Below are positions 12,127-23,734 of a DNA stretch of 64,000 nucleotides, piece by piece. Origin of the DNA: Pleurostoma richardsiae (taxonomy: Eukaryota; Ascomycota; Sordariomycetes; Calosphaeriales; Pleurostomataceae); the NCBI GenBank assembly GCA_030052745.1, contig JANBVO010000075.1:1-64000 (forward strand), read 5' to 3'. The notes under the pieces are model-generated. The model did not search any database and was not told the origin of the DNA. It worked only from the letters and a program-made list of their open reading frames with translations. How positions within the stretch are numbered: position 1 is the first letter of the stretch; each line of letters begins with the position of its first letter. Position numbers and translations under genes: made by a program.

Positions 12127-12636
12127 ATGGAAGTTTACGATTCACGTCTTAGGCTTACGTACAATGAGACAATCGTGGCCAGCTTCTTATCCCAACACTT
12201 GTTTCCGCTAGCCCTGCTCCTTGCTTCATATGGGAGTAATATTATACAGTATAAGAGTTTTGGCTACGAGGTTATCTCATGCACGACGACAGGAATTAAA
12301 AAAGCCTGCATACCATCCCACTACTCGCTGAACCGTCAACAGAAGGCTACACGACGTAAAGGTCGATGTATCATAACTTATAGACTTATCCTACAGACAG
12401 TCTACTCCGTGAAGCAACTCTATTCTCATACAAGGAATAGCCTAGAGCCGCTAGACCATCTAGAGACTTCCCTGTGTCAAGCTCGGCATCTATCAGACAA
12501 TATTAAGAGCTTGGTAACTCAATCGCATCGAGATTTCTTCGTAGAGGGGACAGGTCCATTGGCTAGGCAGTGTGATTGCGTTGCAAGATGGCAGCGCGAG
12601 CTTCCCTCCAGGAAGGTGATAAAGCTTTTAGGGTGA
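12127..12636 (+). CDS. Unrecognised 169-codon ORF, doubtful
   Basis: An uninterrupted frame starts at an ATG in a good fungal context (ACCATGG) and ends nine bases inside the 3' end of the convergent aquaporin gene. The translated protein has no motif I recognise. It is rich in Leu, Ser and His, with one mildly hydrophobic stretch near residues 20-35. It may be a chance frame in AT-balanced DNA; neither codon use nor context argues strongly for coding. Confidence 0.2.
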   Translation: MEVYDSRLRLTYNETIVASFLSQHLFPLALLLASYGSNIIQYKSFGYEVISCTTTGIKKACIPSHYSLNRQQKATRRKGRCIITYRLILQTVYSVKQLYSHTRNSLEPLDHLETSLCQARHLSDNIKSLVTQSHRDFFVEGTGPLARQCDCVARWQRELPSRKVIKLLG

Positions 12637-13693
12637 TGGTAGTTGTACGCGTGTATCATCGCTCAGCGCAGAGATCGACTTCTGCCCCTTTTCCATGCCA
12701 TCTGAATCCTGGTTTGGGTTGCACTCCTGCCAACGGAGTATGGTCAGGAGGTAGTAGAATGCGGAAGCTAAGAGGGATCCGAGGCCGGGTCCAATCCAAT
12801 AAATCCAGAAGTACTTAGGGAAAGTGTGGTTGACGACCGCTGGACCGAGAGATCGAGCGGGATTGAGGGAGCCGCCAGTATAGTAAACTCCTATTGTCAA
12901 TAGCTGGTCAGATGTTGAAACTGTTCTAGATAATGGCATAGGAAACAGTAATTCTGATGGAGGGACAGAGGTGAAACTTACCGCAGAGCTCAGCCAGGAA
13001 AAAGGAGAGCCCAATGCCGACCGGAGCAAGATGTGTCGACCTGTGCTTCTCCACGGCGAGCATCAGGATGACGAATACCAGTTCGGTGGTGAGAAACACC
13101 TCAATAAAAAGGCCTTGGACCGTGCTCGCTCCACCGCCCAGTGTCGTGTTGACAACCATGGGCCCCGGAAAGAGGGCCGACACCACACCCGCCGCAGCGA
13201 TCCCCCCGAGCAGCTGAGCGACAAACACCAACACAGCTCGAAGCCAGTCGAGACCGCCAATGAGGTATAGCGCAAGTGTAACCTGTGTGAGCCTGGATTA
13301 GAAAGTCACGTTTGTGGTGCGAAGCTAGCCGTTTTCCTGAAAGAAGGGCAAGCTTACAGATGGGTTGAAGAGCCCTCCCGTAATCCGATAGAATGCCCAA
13401 ACGTTCGCCATCAGAGACAGCCCGAATGCAAGAGCAATGAACATGAGGTTCGACGCATTCGGCGCGGCGCCGTCCGCGGGGGCGGGAGTATTAGCAATCT
13501 GCGTTCCGGAGAAGGAGAAGAACAGAAACAGAAAGGTCCCGACGAATTCACCCAGCACTGCTACCGCATTGTTTCGAGCAGTGCTAGGCAGCGACAGCAT
13601 AGGAAGAGCTTTCTTTCCGCTGGTTGCCGCCGGTGCTGATGGAGATGGTGGCTCATGATCGTAGAGCGGCATTGTGATCTTGTTGGTCGACAT
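12628..13693 (-). CDS. Aquaporin (MIP family water channel)
   Basis: 299-aa membrane channel. Exons 13358-13693, 12982-13282 and 12628-12890; 900 nt, exact frame. Six transmembrane segments can be followed. The two pore half-helices carry GGLFNPSVTLAL (an NPS variant of the first NPA box, residues 110-112, with an intron directly after it) and GGSLNPARSLGPAVV (NPA at 222-224, followed by the selectivity-filter Arg). NPARS with no inserted Asp at the second box points to an orthodox water channel rather than an aquaglyceroporin. The cytosolic N-terminus is Pro/Ser-rich and the C-terminal tail short. The first NPA box being NPS is a visible departure but is known to be tolerated in some MIPs. 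Confidence 0.93.
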
Positions 13694-14846
13694 TGCTGCT
13701 TGTTTGTGTACTCACAGAGTACGTGTCTACCCCGGGAAGGATCTCCATTATATTCATGATTCAACTGTCGCCGCCCTTCCCTGGAGCATTTTGTTCGTAG
13801 GGTGCGCCCTAAGAACGCCAAGTCCTGGGCATGCGCTTCGACAATGAAGCATCGCCTGATGTTCTACTTAGACGGAAGAAGCTCCGGGGCCAGGTGGGTG
13901 GTATGAGCTGAGGACAAAGTCTAATCCACGCGTGGCGCACCCCTATTTCAGCCGCTAGCTTAAGTTTTCGGGTACGCTTGCCTTGACAAATCTCCTAATT
14001 GGCCGCTCGTTGAAGGTCGTATCCTTGGCAAGCTGATGCAATCCCCACATATCTCTAGCTCCATGCACATTACGAGTTTCTGGCCTCAAGTTAAAAAGCG
14101 CTAGGTCGCGGGCACAAAGGCCGTTTTCGGTACCAACGCTCAGAAGCGGCAAACTTGACTCGACTGGCATTCCATTGAAGCTGATGAGGGTTGAGATTTT
14201 TGTTAGTAAAGAGGGGAAAGAAAAAAACCAATGGACACTAAGCACCCCAACTCACTTACTTTCAGTGAGGTGGCTGTGGGGCCCGGTGTCAATTAAATTC
14301 CATGCAGGGCCTAGCAGGCTCGGCTGCGTCAGCAAGGCGTTGGGGACCCGGAAATGTCCAAAGGCGAGCCAAAATCACTTCAAGGAATGCAAGTTCAGCA
14401 GCCTTAGAGCACTCATAAACTAATCATATCTTCCCGCAACCCATATGTATACAGCCACTGTCCGCGGAAACAATTTCTCATGTGACTCGAGATATATCCC
14501 AAGCGGTCGTCACGATAGCCCTAGCCGGCTCACTGCTTTCGACACATTGCTGTTCTTGCACTCGGATAACCTAGCCTTGGTTTAGATGCTATAGAGGTGG
14601 TGTACACGAAACCTCTGGCAGCCTGTAGACTCCGAGAAAAGCCGTGCTCGGGTAACTAGTTGAGCTGCGCTTAGTGTGGAGAGTAATATTTACTCCCAGC
14701 TCACACGTCTTGCATGTGGCGGAGCTATAAGCTCGATTGATGATAGGTGGTTTGCAATCTAGGATAACCCTGGCCCTCAGCTTCAGCATACTGAACAACA
14801 CGGAGGTACGGTCGGTATTGGGAAGCTATGTAATTCTTCTATGATT
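13694..14846. other. Intergenic, no supported gene
   Basis: It holds the upstream region of the aquaporin gene. A minus frame at 13955-14245 reads without stops but has no recognisable domain or splice partner. Nothing else is seen. Confidence 0.4.
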
Positions 14847-15576
14847 CTAGAGCGTGAACTGGTCTCCTCGCTCGATTAATAGCTGTAGGACATACTGACT
14901 TTGTCTAAGCTCTTCCATGCGAGGAGTCTGTGCAGGCCCAGGAAGTATCTCAGGTTGAAAAATAACTGCCAGGTTCGCTGATGTCATACAGGTCTCGTCC
15001 GAATGGGATGCGAACAAAGCGAGCATGTCTAGCAGATACAGCAGCAAGTCCCTATTAGCCGGTGGTAGCTTATTTATCATTCTGCTGTACACAGCTGTTG
15101 CAGTGTCTTCAGAGCTGGAGTTGCCGCATTCGCGGTTGCCGAAAAGATCATTCTGAGATAGTGCTTCGCAGAATGATTCGTAGAAGCTCAGAGGGACTAC
15201 CGGTTCGCCAAGTCGAGCGATATATCGGCGCAAAATATCGGCAGCATCGTGGTCGGTGTATGGCGCCCAATCCAAATTCTGACCGTAGTTGTGCGCTGGC
15301 GAATCAAAAGCCTCCTGCAACTCGGCGATCCGCTTTGCAGAGCCGGGACAGCGAAAAATACCATGACAGTGAACACCTGCAAGATGTTGTCAGTAAAAGT
15401 GGCGGAAATCTGAAGAGTAGAAGGATGAGGCTACCTGTTTCTTTCAGGCGCGAGCCACACTCCGCCACTACGAGTGGTACATGAAGGGTGAATGCCGAAG
15501 TACCATGGATGATAGCTACCTGGGTGCTGGCGTACCGCATGCTAAGGTCAAGTGGGATCCCGAAGACCCGAGCCAT
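14847..15576 (-). CDS. Minimal RhoGAP-domain protein
   Basis: 223-aa protein consisting almost wholly of a Rho GTPase-activating domain. Exons 15435-15576 and 14847-15376 join at GTAGCC...TTGCAG and keep frame. The catalytic arginine finger is in GIFR (Arg56), preceded by VFGIPL and followed by GSAKRIAELQEAFD, then YGQNLDW, DILRRYIARLGEPVVPL, and the late helix MTSANLAVIFQPEIL. All conserved blocks of the domain are present in order. Fungal relatives (Sac7/Bag7 or Rga types) are usually several hundred residues longer with flanking regulatory regions. Here the start falls just before the domain and the stop just after it. It is either a trimmed paralogue or an incomplete model; no upstream exon could be found. 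Confidence 0.75.
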
Positions 15577-16267
15577 CCTCGCTCAAAGTCTAGACTGATC
15601 GAAGGAAATGAGAAGGGAACCAACGCCTAGTAATATGGAAGAATACTTCTGTTCAGTCCAGATCAAGTCAAACTAGCATATCTGCCATTCTGGTAATACT
15701 GTGTCATCATGGCCCATCACAGGCGGTCAGTGCTCGCCCGGATATTACGGGTTTCCCAAAAAGCGCCAAACAGTGACGGCAGCACGGGTAGCCAACGACC
15801 GGGCCGTTCTATCCGTTTCCTCCGATGCCTGCCCCAGCACAGAACCTATCACAAGTGCGGCGCGGACGCAGACACGGCTGATTCGAAAACAGCGATGGCT
15901 CCTTTGCGAGAGCCATCAATTTCATTGACCCTCGCTCTGGAGGCTCGGGAGTGCGTGGCGTAAGTTCCCCGAAGTTCGCTCGATAGGTTACATCTAGTTG
16001 GTGCTTTCACACCTGGTAAGCCTGCTAGCGCGTTTCAATGAGTGCACTTTCCGAGTTTGCCGTAGCCGCCTAAATGGTTGTGCTGTTCTTGCTTTGATAC
16101 CTAACGAGTACGCTGCGATGAACTTGCGCGACCGGCAGGTCTTTTCTCGCCGCAGGACTTCTCGCAGATGTAAACAGTGACTCGCTTTCTTAGATAAGTT
16201 GGAAATACTTTACCCATCCGCATCATTGAGCCAATGTGAGGAAGGTTTGAAAGGTTTAGGAATCGAT
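15577..16267. other. Short intergenic region
   Basis: Upstream side of the RhoGAP gene and of the His-rich ORF. Open frames of up to 84 codons at 15701-15963 have no recognisable content. Confidence 0.4.
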
Positions 16268-16834
16268 ATGGCTCACCATCATACTGCCCACCATCACAGC
16301 AGCGGTCCCCAGCAAGTCTACACATATGATACACCAGAGAGTTACGCCCATCTAAGCGAAGTTGCTGCGCCTTGTCCCACCGAGAATCCGTATGAAGCAC
16401 CCCTTTATCGACATGAGACCTACGAGGACAGAGTTGAAGACGAGCATCGCTACAACCATCCCCATAGTTCAACTCATGAACGCCATCATGGCCACAGCAC
16501 TAGTCACTTCCATAGTCTCAGCAAGGGCCTTGTGGCTTCCGCTAGCATACCTGCTGATCCCAGTAGTGTAGAACCTCTCACAAGGCCAGGACAAGAGTAT
16601 CTCCCGCAGCCGGAGTTGGACAACAGACATATGCTACCGCAGCGCTCAAACAGTCTTATTTCCGATGACCCACCAGCTGTGGCCACTCGGATTGTCGACG
16701 CCGACCATGCGTCTCTACATGCTGATCGCAGCCTCGATCGACGGCGTGAAGCGCACGGATCAAGGGCAACAATCTATCGGCGGTTACAGAGAATCCGAAT
16801 CTGGATAGGGACGCACGCACCATGCTCTGCATGA
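16268..16834 (+). CDS. His-rich hypothetical protein
   Basis: An ATG-started frame of 188 codons. The N-terminus is strikingly His-rich (MAHHHTAHHH), and further His clusters such as RHHGHSTSHFHS lie near residues 75-85. The rest is polar, rich in Pro, Ser, Asp and Arg, with no membrane segment or signal peptide, so the protein looks intrinsically disordered. I do not recognise a family. Repeated His could bind metal ions, but that is only a guess. The last 20 residues differ in character and might follow an unseen intron. It is convergent with the HPP-family gene downstream. Confidence 0.35.
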   Translation: MAHHHTAHHHSSGPQQVYTYDTPESYAHLSEVAAPCPTENPYEAPLYRHETYEDRVEDEHRYNHPHSSTHERHHGHSTSHFHSLSKGLVASASIPADPSSVEPLTRPGQEYLPQPELDNRHMLPQRSNSLISDDPPAVATRIVDADHASLHADRSLDRRREAHGSRATIYRRLQRIRIWIGTHAPCSA

Positions 16835-17189
16835 CTTTGGGGAATATTCGAGGGGCATGAGACATGATTTAAATCACTGTGGGCCAGAGGGACATAGCGT
16901 TATTAGTCCGTAGAAACGATGTGATTCTAGGACGGGAATATAATTCGTTGGCTAAACGGTACGTGAGTTCTAAAAGGGTCGGATACATGACCATGGGAAG
17001 GAAGTGACCAAGGAGTCGTATACAGTGCTTAGATGGTGCAGTGTCTAGCCGACAAACCGTAGTCACGATCAACATATAAGGGCTGCTTTCGATATGCGTG
17101 CTCCATATATGATCGGGGCCTATTAACTGTACATGTGGTCCTAGAGCCATGTAACAGGGAGCCAAAGTTTCAAGGATCAGTAGATGGCA
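16835..17189. other. Convergent intergenic region
   Basis: 355 bases between the His-rich ORF (+) and the HPP-family gene (-). Nothing beyond presumed 3' UTRs is seen. Confidence 0.4.
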
Positions 17190-18146
17190 TCATGCAATGG
17201 ACTGCCTGCGAGAACCGGCCAGAGAGCGAGAGTGAGAGTGAGATCTGACTTCGCTCAACTGACTTTCGGCCTCGAAAATGCCCCCTTCAGCTGTAGCTAA
17301 GCCCGCCTCTGCCTCATGTAGTTCGCGCTCGACTTCCTTTTCTCTCTCCTCAACCTTGGCCGTAACGAAGGTCTGTCCTGGAGCCCACCAGTAGATGGGG
17401 TATCGCCGGCGTCCAAGATTGTTGATGATCAGAGCCCAGCCGAGCATAATGAGCGACGAAGCAAGAACAGTAGGAAGATATCGCCATGACAGAGAGACGA
17501 TGTCTGTTTCAACAGCCGCGTTCAGGCCTGTTGCACCAGCTCTGTTGGCAACGGGTTAGTTAGTGTGAGCGGCGAGCCACGGAGCATGGGGGTAAACGAC
17601 GTACGGCGGATGTACAGCACCGATCATCAGCTGTCCTAGTGCGGATGTCGCCATGCATAATGCGCCGTTGACGAAGGTGTTCCCATGGAAAGCCGTGTTA
17701 TCGAGATAGCCATGGTAGCGCGGGTTAAGTCCCCATAGCCTTGTAATGGCTGTTCCAATAAGAGCCGAGATGAAATGACCGAGAACAAAATTCCGTGGCT
17801 GCGCCAGTGGTGACTCGATGGCAGCGAAGAGAAGAACAGCCGATGCTCCAAAAGACGTGATGATCAAAGGACCATGATAGATATCACGGAAAGCGGTGTC
17901 AGCAGACATGATGGCCTCGATGAGGAGAATACCCCCGAAGCAACCAATCCAGGCAAATAACCAGACTTCGTAGCGTATTGGTAAATAGACGAGCCAAGAA
18001 AAGGGAGGGAAGGCAACAGGTCGATAGGGAGCCTCCTCTTCCGGAGGGCGATACCCGATGAATCGAACAATCCAGGGTGGCAAACGAGCTCGATAGTCCT
18101 GACGGAGTTTGAAGCGATCAAAGCGAGAGGGTAGAGGTTCATCCAT
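17190..18146 (-). CDS. HPP-family integral membrane protein
   Basis: 297-aa membrane protein. Exons 17605-18146 and 17190-17541; intron GTACGT...CAACAG, exact frame. The family signature is present: GPLIITSFGASAVLLF, then SPLAQPRN, and the name-giving HPP at residues 179-181, read across the splice junction (H-P-P-A-G-A-T). Four to five hydrophobic helices are visible, followed by a charged, probably coiled-coil C-terminal tail (EEREKEVERELHEAEAG) and a Ser/His/Arg-rich end. Plant HPP proteins act in plastid nitrite transport; the fungal role is unknown. A TATA-like box sits 92 bases upstream of the start. Confidence 0.9.
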
Positions 18147-18237
18147 AGTCAGAGAATTTGTCTGGGTCTTAAACGTAGGTCACGACGGAGTTCGCGAATT
18201 GTAGTGATAAGGTGCCTACATTTCGGGCACTTGCAGG

Positions 18238-18245
18238 CTTATATA
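18238..18245 (-). promoter_or_regulatory. TATA box of the HPP-family gene
   Basis: TATATAAG read on the minus strand, 92 bases upstream of the ATG at 18146. Position and sequence fit a core-promoter TATA element. Confidence 0.45.
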
Positions 18246-18246
18246 C

Positions 18247-20024
18247 CGAGCTACAACTCCGATTTCATTGCTACATTTTATTCGATTTTCATATGCTTAT
18301 GTTTGGGGTCCGAAAAAACTCCGATCGCCGATATGTGAGCCTGCTGAGGATCGTCTGGTCCGGATGCTGGTCACGCAGTTCTTTACTCTTGGCCGAGATA
18401 TCCGACTGCTTTCATCGACCGCTACGTCAGACAGGCTTTCAAACAAGTGTTTCCCAACGGAATCTTCGAGTCATTGGCTCAAATTGACCAAGCCTAGAAT
18501 GCTCCACCAAGTCAGCAGAACGCACTAGCCGCGTGCTTTCGAAAAGCAGCGCGAGAATGATGTTGACAGTCCTATTCAACCACTACCGAGTCTTCCCGCA
18601 GAGTGGTATTAAAAATAACCGGTTCCTGGGCGTCTTGAGGCACTCACTACCCTCAATACATCGTTTCTGCGACAGCTTGCTTCTATATTTCGGATATGAC
18701 GGTTAAGGCGGAAGGGGTGGTTCGCCCGGAAGACGCCACCACATCCGAGTCTCGTGACAATAGCACCTCAACCCTACTCTACTTGTTGCCAAACTGAAAT
18801 TTAGTGTACAGGACTTCTTAATGAGGTGAATTGGGCTGTAAGAAGTCGGTCTTTGATGATTATCAATATAGATATGATGGACAAAGGTTGTGGTGCTACA
18901 TGGAATTGGAATCTAACAAAGAGCGAAATGAATTGGCACAACCAGATACCTTCATTCAACCTTTTTCACTTCTATAAACAGTATGTGTTTTCCAGGTCTT
19001 ACAACAGCCAAGTATTGCGATACTCGAAGAGCTAGCCGCGTTGCTCGTGTAAAATTGTGTGAAAATAAGTCAAGGTAGTCTAGATGGACACTGTCAATAC
19101 ACACTACATCGCCATAAAACACAGACGCGCCGAGACTAACCATGAGTTCCTACGGTTGCCTTTATGGTGACCACCTTTGACAGTCGACAGCGCTGTCTAG
19201 ACCAGCTCAACCATCATCCATGGAAGCGAATAAATCGGGGTTAGAATTACATGCTAGATGCGAAAGGATTTACCGGATTCGCCTGGTCGAGCTACTTGAT
19301 AAAGCACCCGTCGTCAAACATTCAGCAATTCTAAACAACACATGTTAGGTGAGTAGGTATTGTTCGCCTTCGTACCTAGCAGTAGATGCTAATCAATCTC
19401 AGTTGGCACTGCTCTCTAGGGTCCTACAAGGCGTAGTCAATTCTAGCAAGAAATTCGCGTTAGAGATTTCACTCAATGTGGGTCTACAACTACCCTTCTA
19501 GGTCTGATCGCGGGCAATCGCCGATTATTTTTGTCAACGCGTAGGGAATGAGATCAGTAACTGAGTCCCGGCCTCCACTCCCTACCTGACAGAGGGCAGA
19601 GTATACGGCGCACTCTATTCTCAGATTACCAAATACACAGGTGAGTGGCATCATCCAGTTAATATTCGTACAGAATACCTCACTCAACAACCTTCTACCC
19701 GCTCCGTTGCAGGCAACGCGGTGTGGCGCATTCTGGCCCCGAATTCATCCGTCATACCTGCTTCACACCGCGCAAGCAACCATCTGCTAGTGGGAAGAGA
19801 CTGGAGATTGGCGATGTGTCTATTTCTGACGTGAATGAGAGTCAGATTAGCGATCTACTGAGACATCATCATGAAGAAACGGGACGGTCGCTTCAAAGGA
19901 CACGATATGGGAGTAATAAAAACGTAGAGGAAGAAGCTAATTGTTACTTTATTTTTTCGCCTTAATTTGACACCCAGGCGGCAAGCGTCCTGGCATTCTT
20001 GACCATGACATGTCTAGAGCCATT
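18247..20024. other. AT-richer intergenic region
   Basis: About 1.8 kb with only short frames on both strands and no recognisable domain or repeat structure. It contains the HPP-gene promoter at its left end and the 3' UTR of the sugar transporter at its right end. Confidence 0.45.
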
Positions 20025-21705
20025 TTATCTCTCATATACATCCTCCACTTGCTCTGTGACTTCTGTCCCTTCTATCTTGCTGTCTATATTTCTTTCTTGT
20101 GCGTGTTGGTGTGGAACAACAGTACGCCCGCCTTTGGAAGATAACACTCCTCCAGTAAAGCCCCCCTTCGCGAAGAGTAGAGGAATATCCTCTAATGTCA
20201 AGCCCTTAGTCTCAGGATAGAAGCAGTAGACCATGGGTATGAATGCTGCGTTCAATACGGCAAATATTATGAATGTCCGCCACCCGATATTATCTACAGC
20301 GCCCGTTAGCACCATAGTCCGTCCGAATGGCACACCAAGACATGAGGTTGTTTTGCTACTCACCGAAGGCAATAGGTGTAATTTTCACGACGGCAAATAC
20401 CGCCATCCAGTTCCAACCAGAAGCAATAGCCTGCATCCTTGTGCGGATCCTGGTTGTATTTATCTCGGAGGGATAGAACCAGGGAACAGGGAGCCAGCCG
20501 ATGCCATAGAAGAGCTGAAAAATGAAGATGAAGGCTGTCGCCCCGTATCCTGCTCCTTTAGATCCAAGGGAGAGCAGGATGGTAACCATCACGAAGCAGA
20601 AGCATAGCCCCGCAGAGCATAACATAAGGAGGGTGCGTCGGCCGAATCGATCCATAAGGAGGACAGGGATGGCGGACCCGACGAGGTACGTACACTGTGC
20701 GCCCCCCGCGAGAATCAAGGATAGGTTACGGCTGAGGCCCATGGTCTCCTGGAAGAGAACTGGTGCATAGTAGTTGATCATGTTAGATCCGGTAAACTGC
20801 TGCCCCAGCTGAATTGAAATGACGATGAGCAGTCGCCGGAAGTTCTGCGTTTCTCCCCAGGTGAATAGCTCCATGAACCTGAAGGGACCGCCCTTGAGCT
20901 CCTCCTCCAGGCCCACGCGAATGTCCACAATCATGCGGCTGATGGCCGGGTCATCACTTGGTTTGTCCTCAATGGCGGCAATGATCCCGCGGGCTTCCTC
21001 ATATCGATCGTGGCGAACGAGCCATCGAGGCGTCTCAGGAAGTCCAACCATCTGTAGCACAAGCAGGGCGGCGAAGACCGCCTGAAAGGCAAGAGGGAAA
21101 CGCCACTGGAGAGAACTGTCGGTGAAACTTGTGCCATAATCCATCCTGATCAACAACCGTCGTCAGCATATCAAGATAATATCTCAAGAGGTGGGAGGAT
21201 AGGACCCGGCAATACCATACCAGTATGCAATCACCACGCCGAGGATCGTCACTGTGCCTTGCAGTGTCACCAGTGCGCCCCTAATAGAGGCTGGCGAGCA
21301 TTCACTCTGGTAGATCGGTGCTGTAGAAGAGTTCATGCCGTTTCCGATGCCGGTGATGATACGACCGGCGATGAGCTGCGCCACAGTGAAGGATGAAGCA
21401 AGGACGGCGGTGCCGACGATCATGATGGTGCCGCCGCACATCAGCATGGTCCGCCGCCCAAATCGCTCGCCGACAAAATAACAAACAACCGAGCCGACCA
21501 CGCAGCCGATGTCGTAAAGCGCCGTGATGTTGCCCTGCATGGCTGCGTCTGGATGGTCGAAGTCGCGACCGAAGCGGTTGTCGGCTCCGATGATGCCGGC
21601 CATGACACCCTGGTCAAAGCCGAGCAGAAGGAACGCCTGACACGAGGCCATAGTAACAGCCGTTATGAGGGCCTTGCCCCTGAAGTCATGTTTCCACAGG
21701 ACCAT
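20025..21705 (-). CDS. MFS sugar transporter (sugar porter family)
   Basis: 511-aa plasma-membrane transporter with twelve predicted helices. Exons 21221-21705, 20364-21145 and 20025-20293; 1536 nt, exact frame. Sugar-porter signatures in order are GFDQGVMAGII in TM1, RFGRRTMLM after TM2, GRIITGIGNGMNSST in TM4, LPETPRWLVRHDRYEEA at the end of TM6, GQQFTGSNMINYYAP in TM7, DRFGRRTLL after TM8, and FYPETKGLTLEDIP after TM12. These place it in the hexose/general sugar transporter group; the exact substrate cannot be read. No catabolic gene sits beside it. Both introns have normal GT-AG borders. Confidence 0.93.
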
Positions 21706-23734
21706 CTTTGCCGGTCTTTCTGCTTGCAGTTTGCTTGCCCTTTCCTATGTTGTTGTGAAGCAGGCGTCTACTATGGACAGAAGTGATGATCAAGTGTAAG
21801 TAAAAGAGCGCTGTAATTAGCTTTTATCCCTTGAGCTGTACTGTTTCGCAGGACATTTCCCCGAACCTCGGGGTGACATCGCCCTAAATTGCTATCGACG
21901 TCGCCCGCCGAGACATCCGCACTACCGTCGAGGATCTTCACACAAGTCGGGAAAGGGTTTGGCCGAATGCCACCAGAATAGATGCAATGCATGCATCTCT
22001 TCTGCTTCCTGCCATGTGGCTTCGAATAACAGCACATCACAGAACTCATTGAAAATGATAAGTTACAGGCCATTGGTATGTTGCATGTCACCCGGATATC
22101 TTCGGGGGTCGTTCTGCTCTCCAACGCAAGGACAAATGCCGGGCAATACCAACGTGCAGAGTTTAGTTCGGGCCATGATCGACTCTGGTGCAAGTGGCTT
22201 GCTTACTGCTTTCGACAGTGATCGCGGGGAGGCTCGGCAGGAACTAGCCCGAATGACTAGAGCGCGACTAGCCGTTCACGCGGGGAACGGCGTGGAGATG
22301 GCACGTCTAAGTGGGACCGCTAACGTCATATGTTTGGGGAAAGGATCCACACTTCCGCTGCTCCGTCGCACGGCCGGTTCTTTGCCCCCTTGGTCACATT
22401 GAAAGAGGGACTCAAGATCCGTAGTTGGCCGTTGATCCGTATATCCGGAATCTGTACGCCTGAAACTAGTTCGCCGAGTGCTGGGCGCTAGTGAATGTAG
22501 TAGAACACCCGCTCAAGGGCTTGAATCCCGAGATGCGAACAGGAGGACTACGCCCGTCTCCAAGCTTGTCCTTGCGTAGAAGCATAGTTGATTTTACACC
22601 AGGTAGTGTAACAATGAACACTCAAGTTCGTTTTCAAGATACATGCCTATCCTGACTAGTTATCAGTATTAGCGTTAATTCGTTAACAAGCTATTATGTT
22701 CTAGATGAGTTAGTCAACGAAGCAGCTAAGCACCAACACTTCGGAGCTGGATGGGTGGGAACGAGGAAATGAGCTCACCTCAAATTATATTTTATTCCAT
22801 TACTGGAGTGGACAACAATCTAATCGACATGGACTGAGTAAACATCAAATTGATTTGCTAGAGCCTCCGACACCAACTCTCTCTTGTGATTTTAAGGGAG
22901 CGCTATACTACGTAGTGAAATGTGTGGATTGAGAAACCTACCTGCCAAACGAAGCAGAATTGTTCAACTATGAACCTATTACTTCATGATACATAGAATA
23001 GTCTTGCGCTACTTGCGCGGATCAGTGTCTTTCGCTAGAAGGCTATAAACAATAACCAGGCGTATTGTATAGCCTAATTAACCCCAAAAACGAGAGAATG
23101 AGATAAAGACGTAGCCGCGAAACATATAGAAGCGTAATTTACATCGCGTCTTGTATTCATTCGTCCTGTCTTCTCGCTTAGGGTCGGTGTACAATGTTAA
23201 CCTAGATAGGGCACGCTATCGCTATCGCAGGACGAAGACTGCACCTACAGACAGAAATGACCGATACTTAACCTCGCAGGCTCCCTCCCCCAAGCCCAAC
23301 AAAATGAAGCACCAGGAAGAATGAAACGTAACATTTATATTCACGGTCCCAGGGTATTGTCAATAGGTTCTAGTAAATTGACGAGAGGTATGTGTCTCTT
23401 TAAGTTCAAAATGGACATTTCAGGCATCCATAAGCCATGTGTCATGCATTTGAGAAAGACATCATCAGCGCTCTTAAGCACGTCAGTATACAACGAACTA
23501 TCGGAGCCAATAACGTTAGACGAAGATGCTGCTGCTGTTATGGTGCGACAATTAATGTGACCCCGCACCGCTTCCTTACGGAGTTGTTGGTAGGAAATGC
23601 GACATTGCGCTTTATCATCACATCGTGCTCCCAAAAGTTGCTTTGCCACTTACGGCCCTGTCGCCATTGCAAAACCTCTAAGGTGAAGATTCAATACTCA
23701 GAAGCAATTCTTGATCGCTGAGGATTCGACTACG
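21706..23734. other. Intergenic, divergent between the sugar transporter and the dioxygenase
   Basis: Two kilobases that must hold the promoters of both flanking genes. Frames at 21771-22193 (-) and 21959-22402 (+) overlap and have no recognisable product. 22600-23300 is AT-rich without open frames of note. Confidence 0.45.

Noticed and set aside
13955-14245. 96-codon minus frame up from the aquaporin
   Set aside because: I considered whether it was an exon of an unknown gene, but no partner exons or domain could be found.
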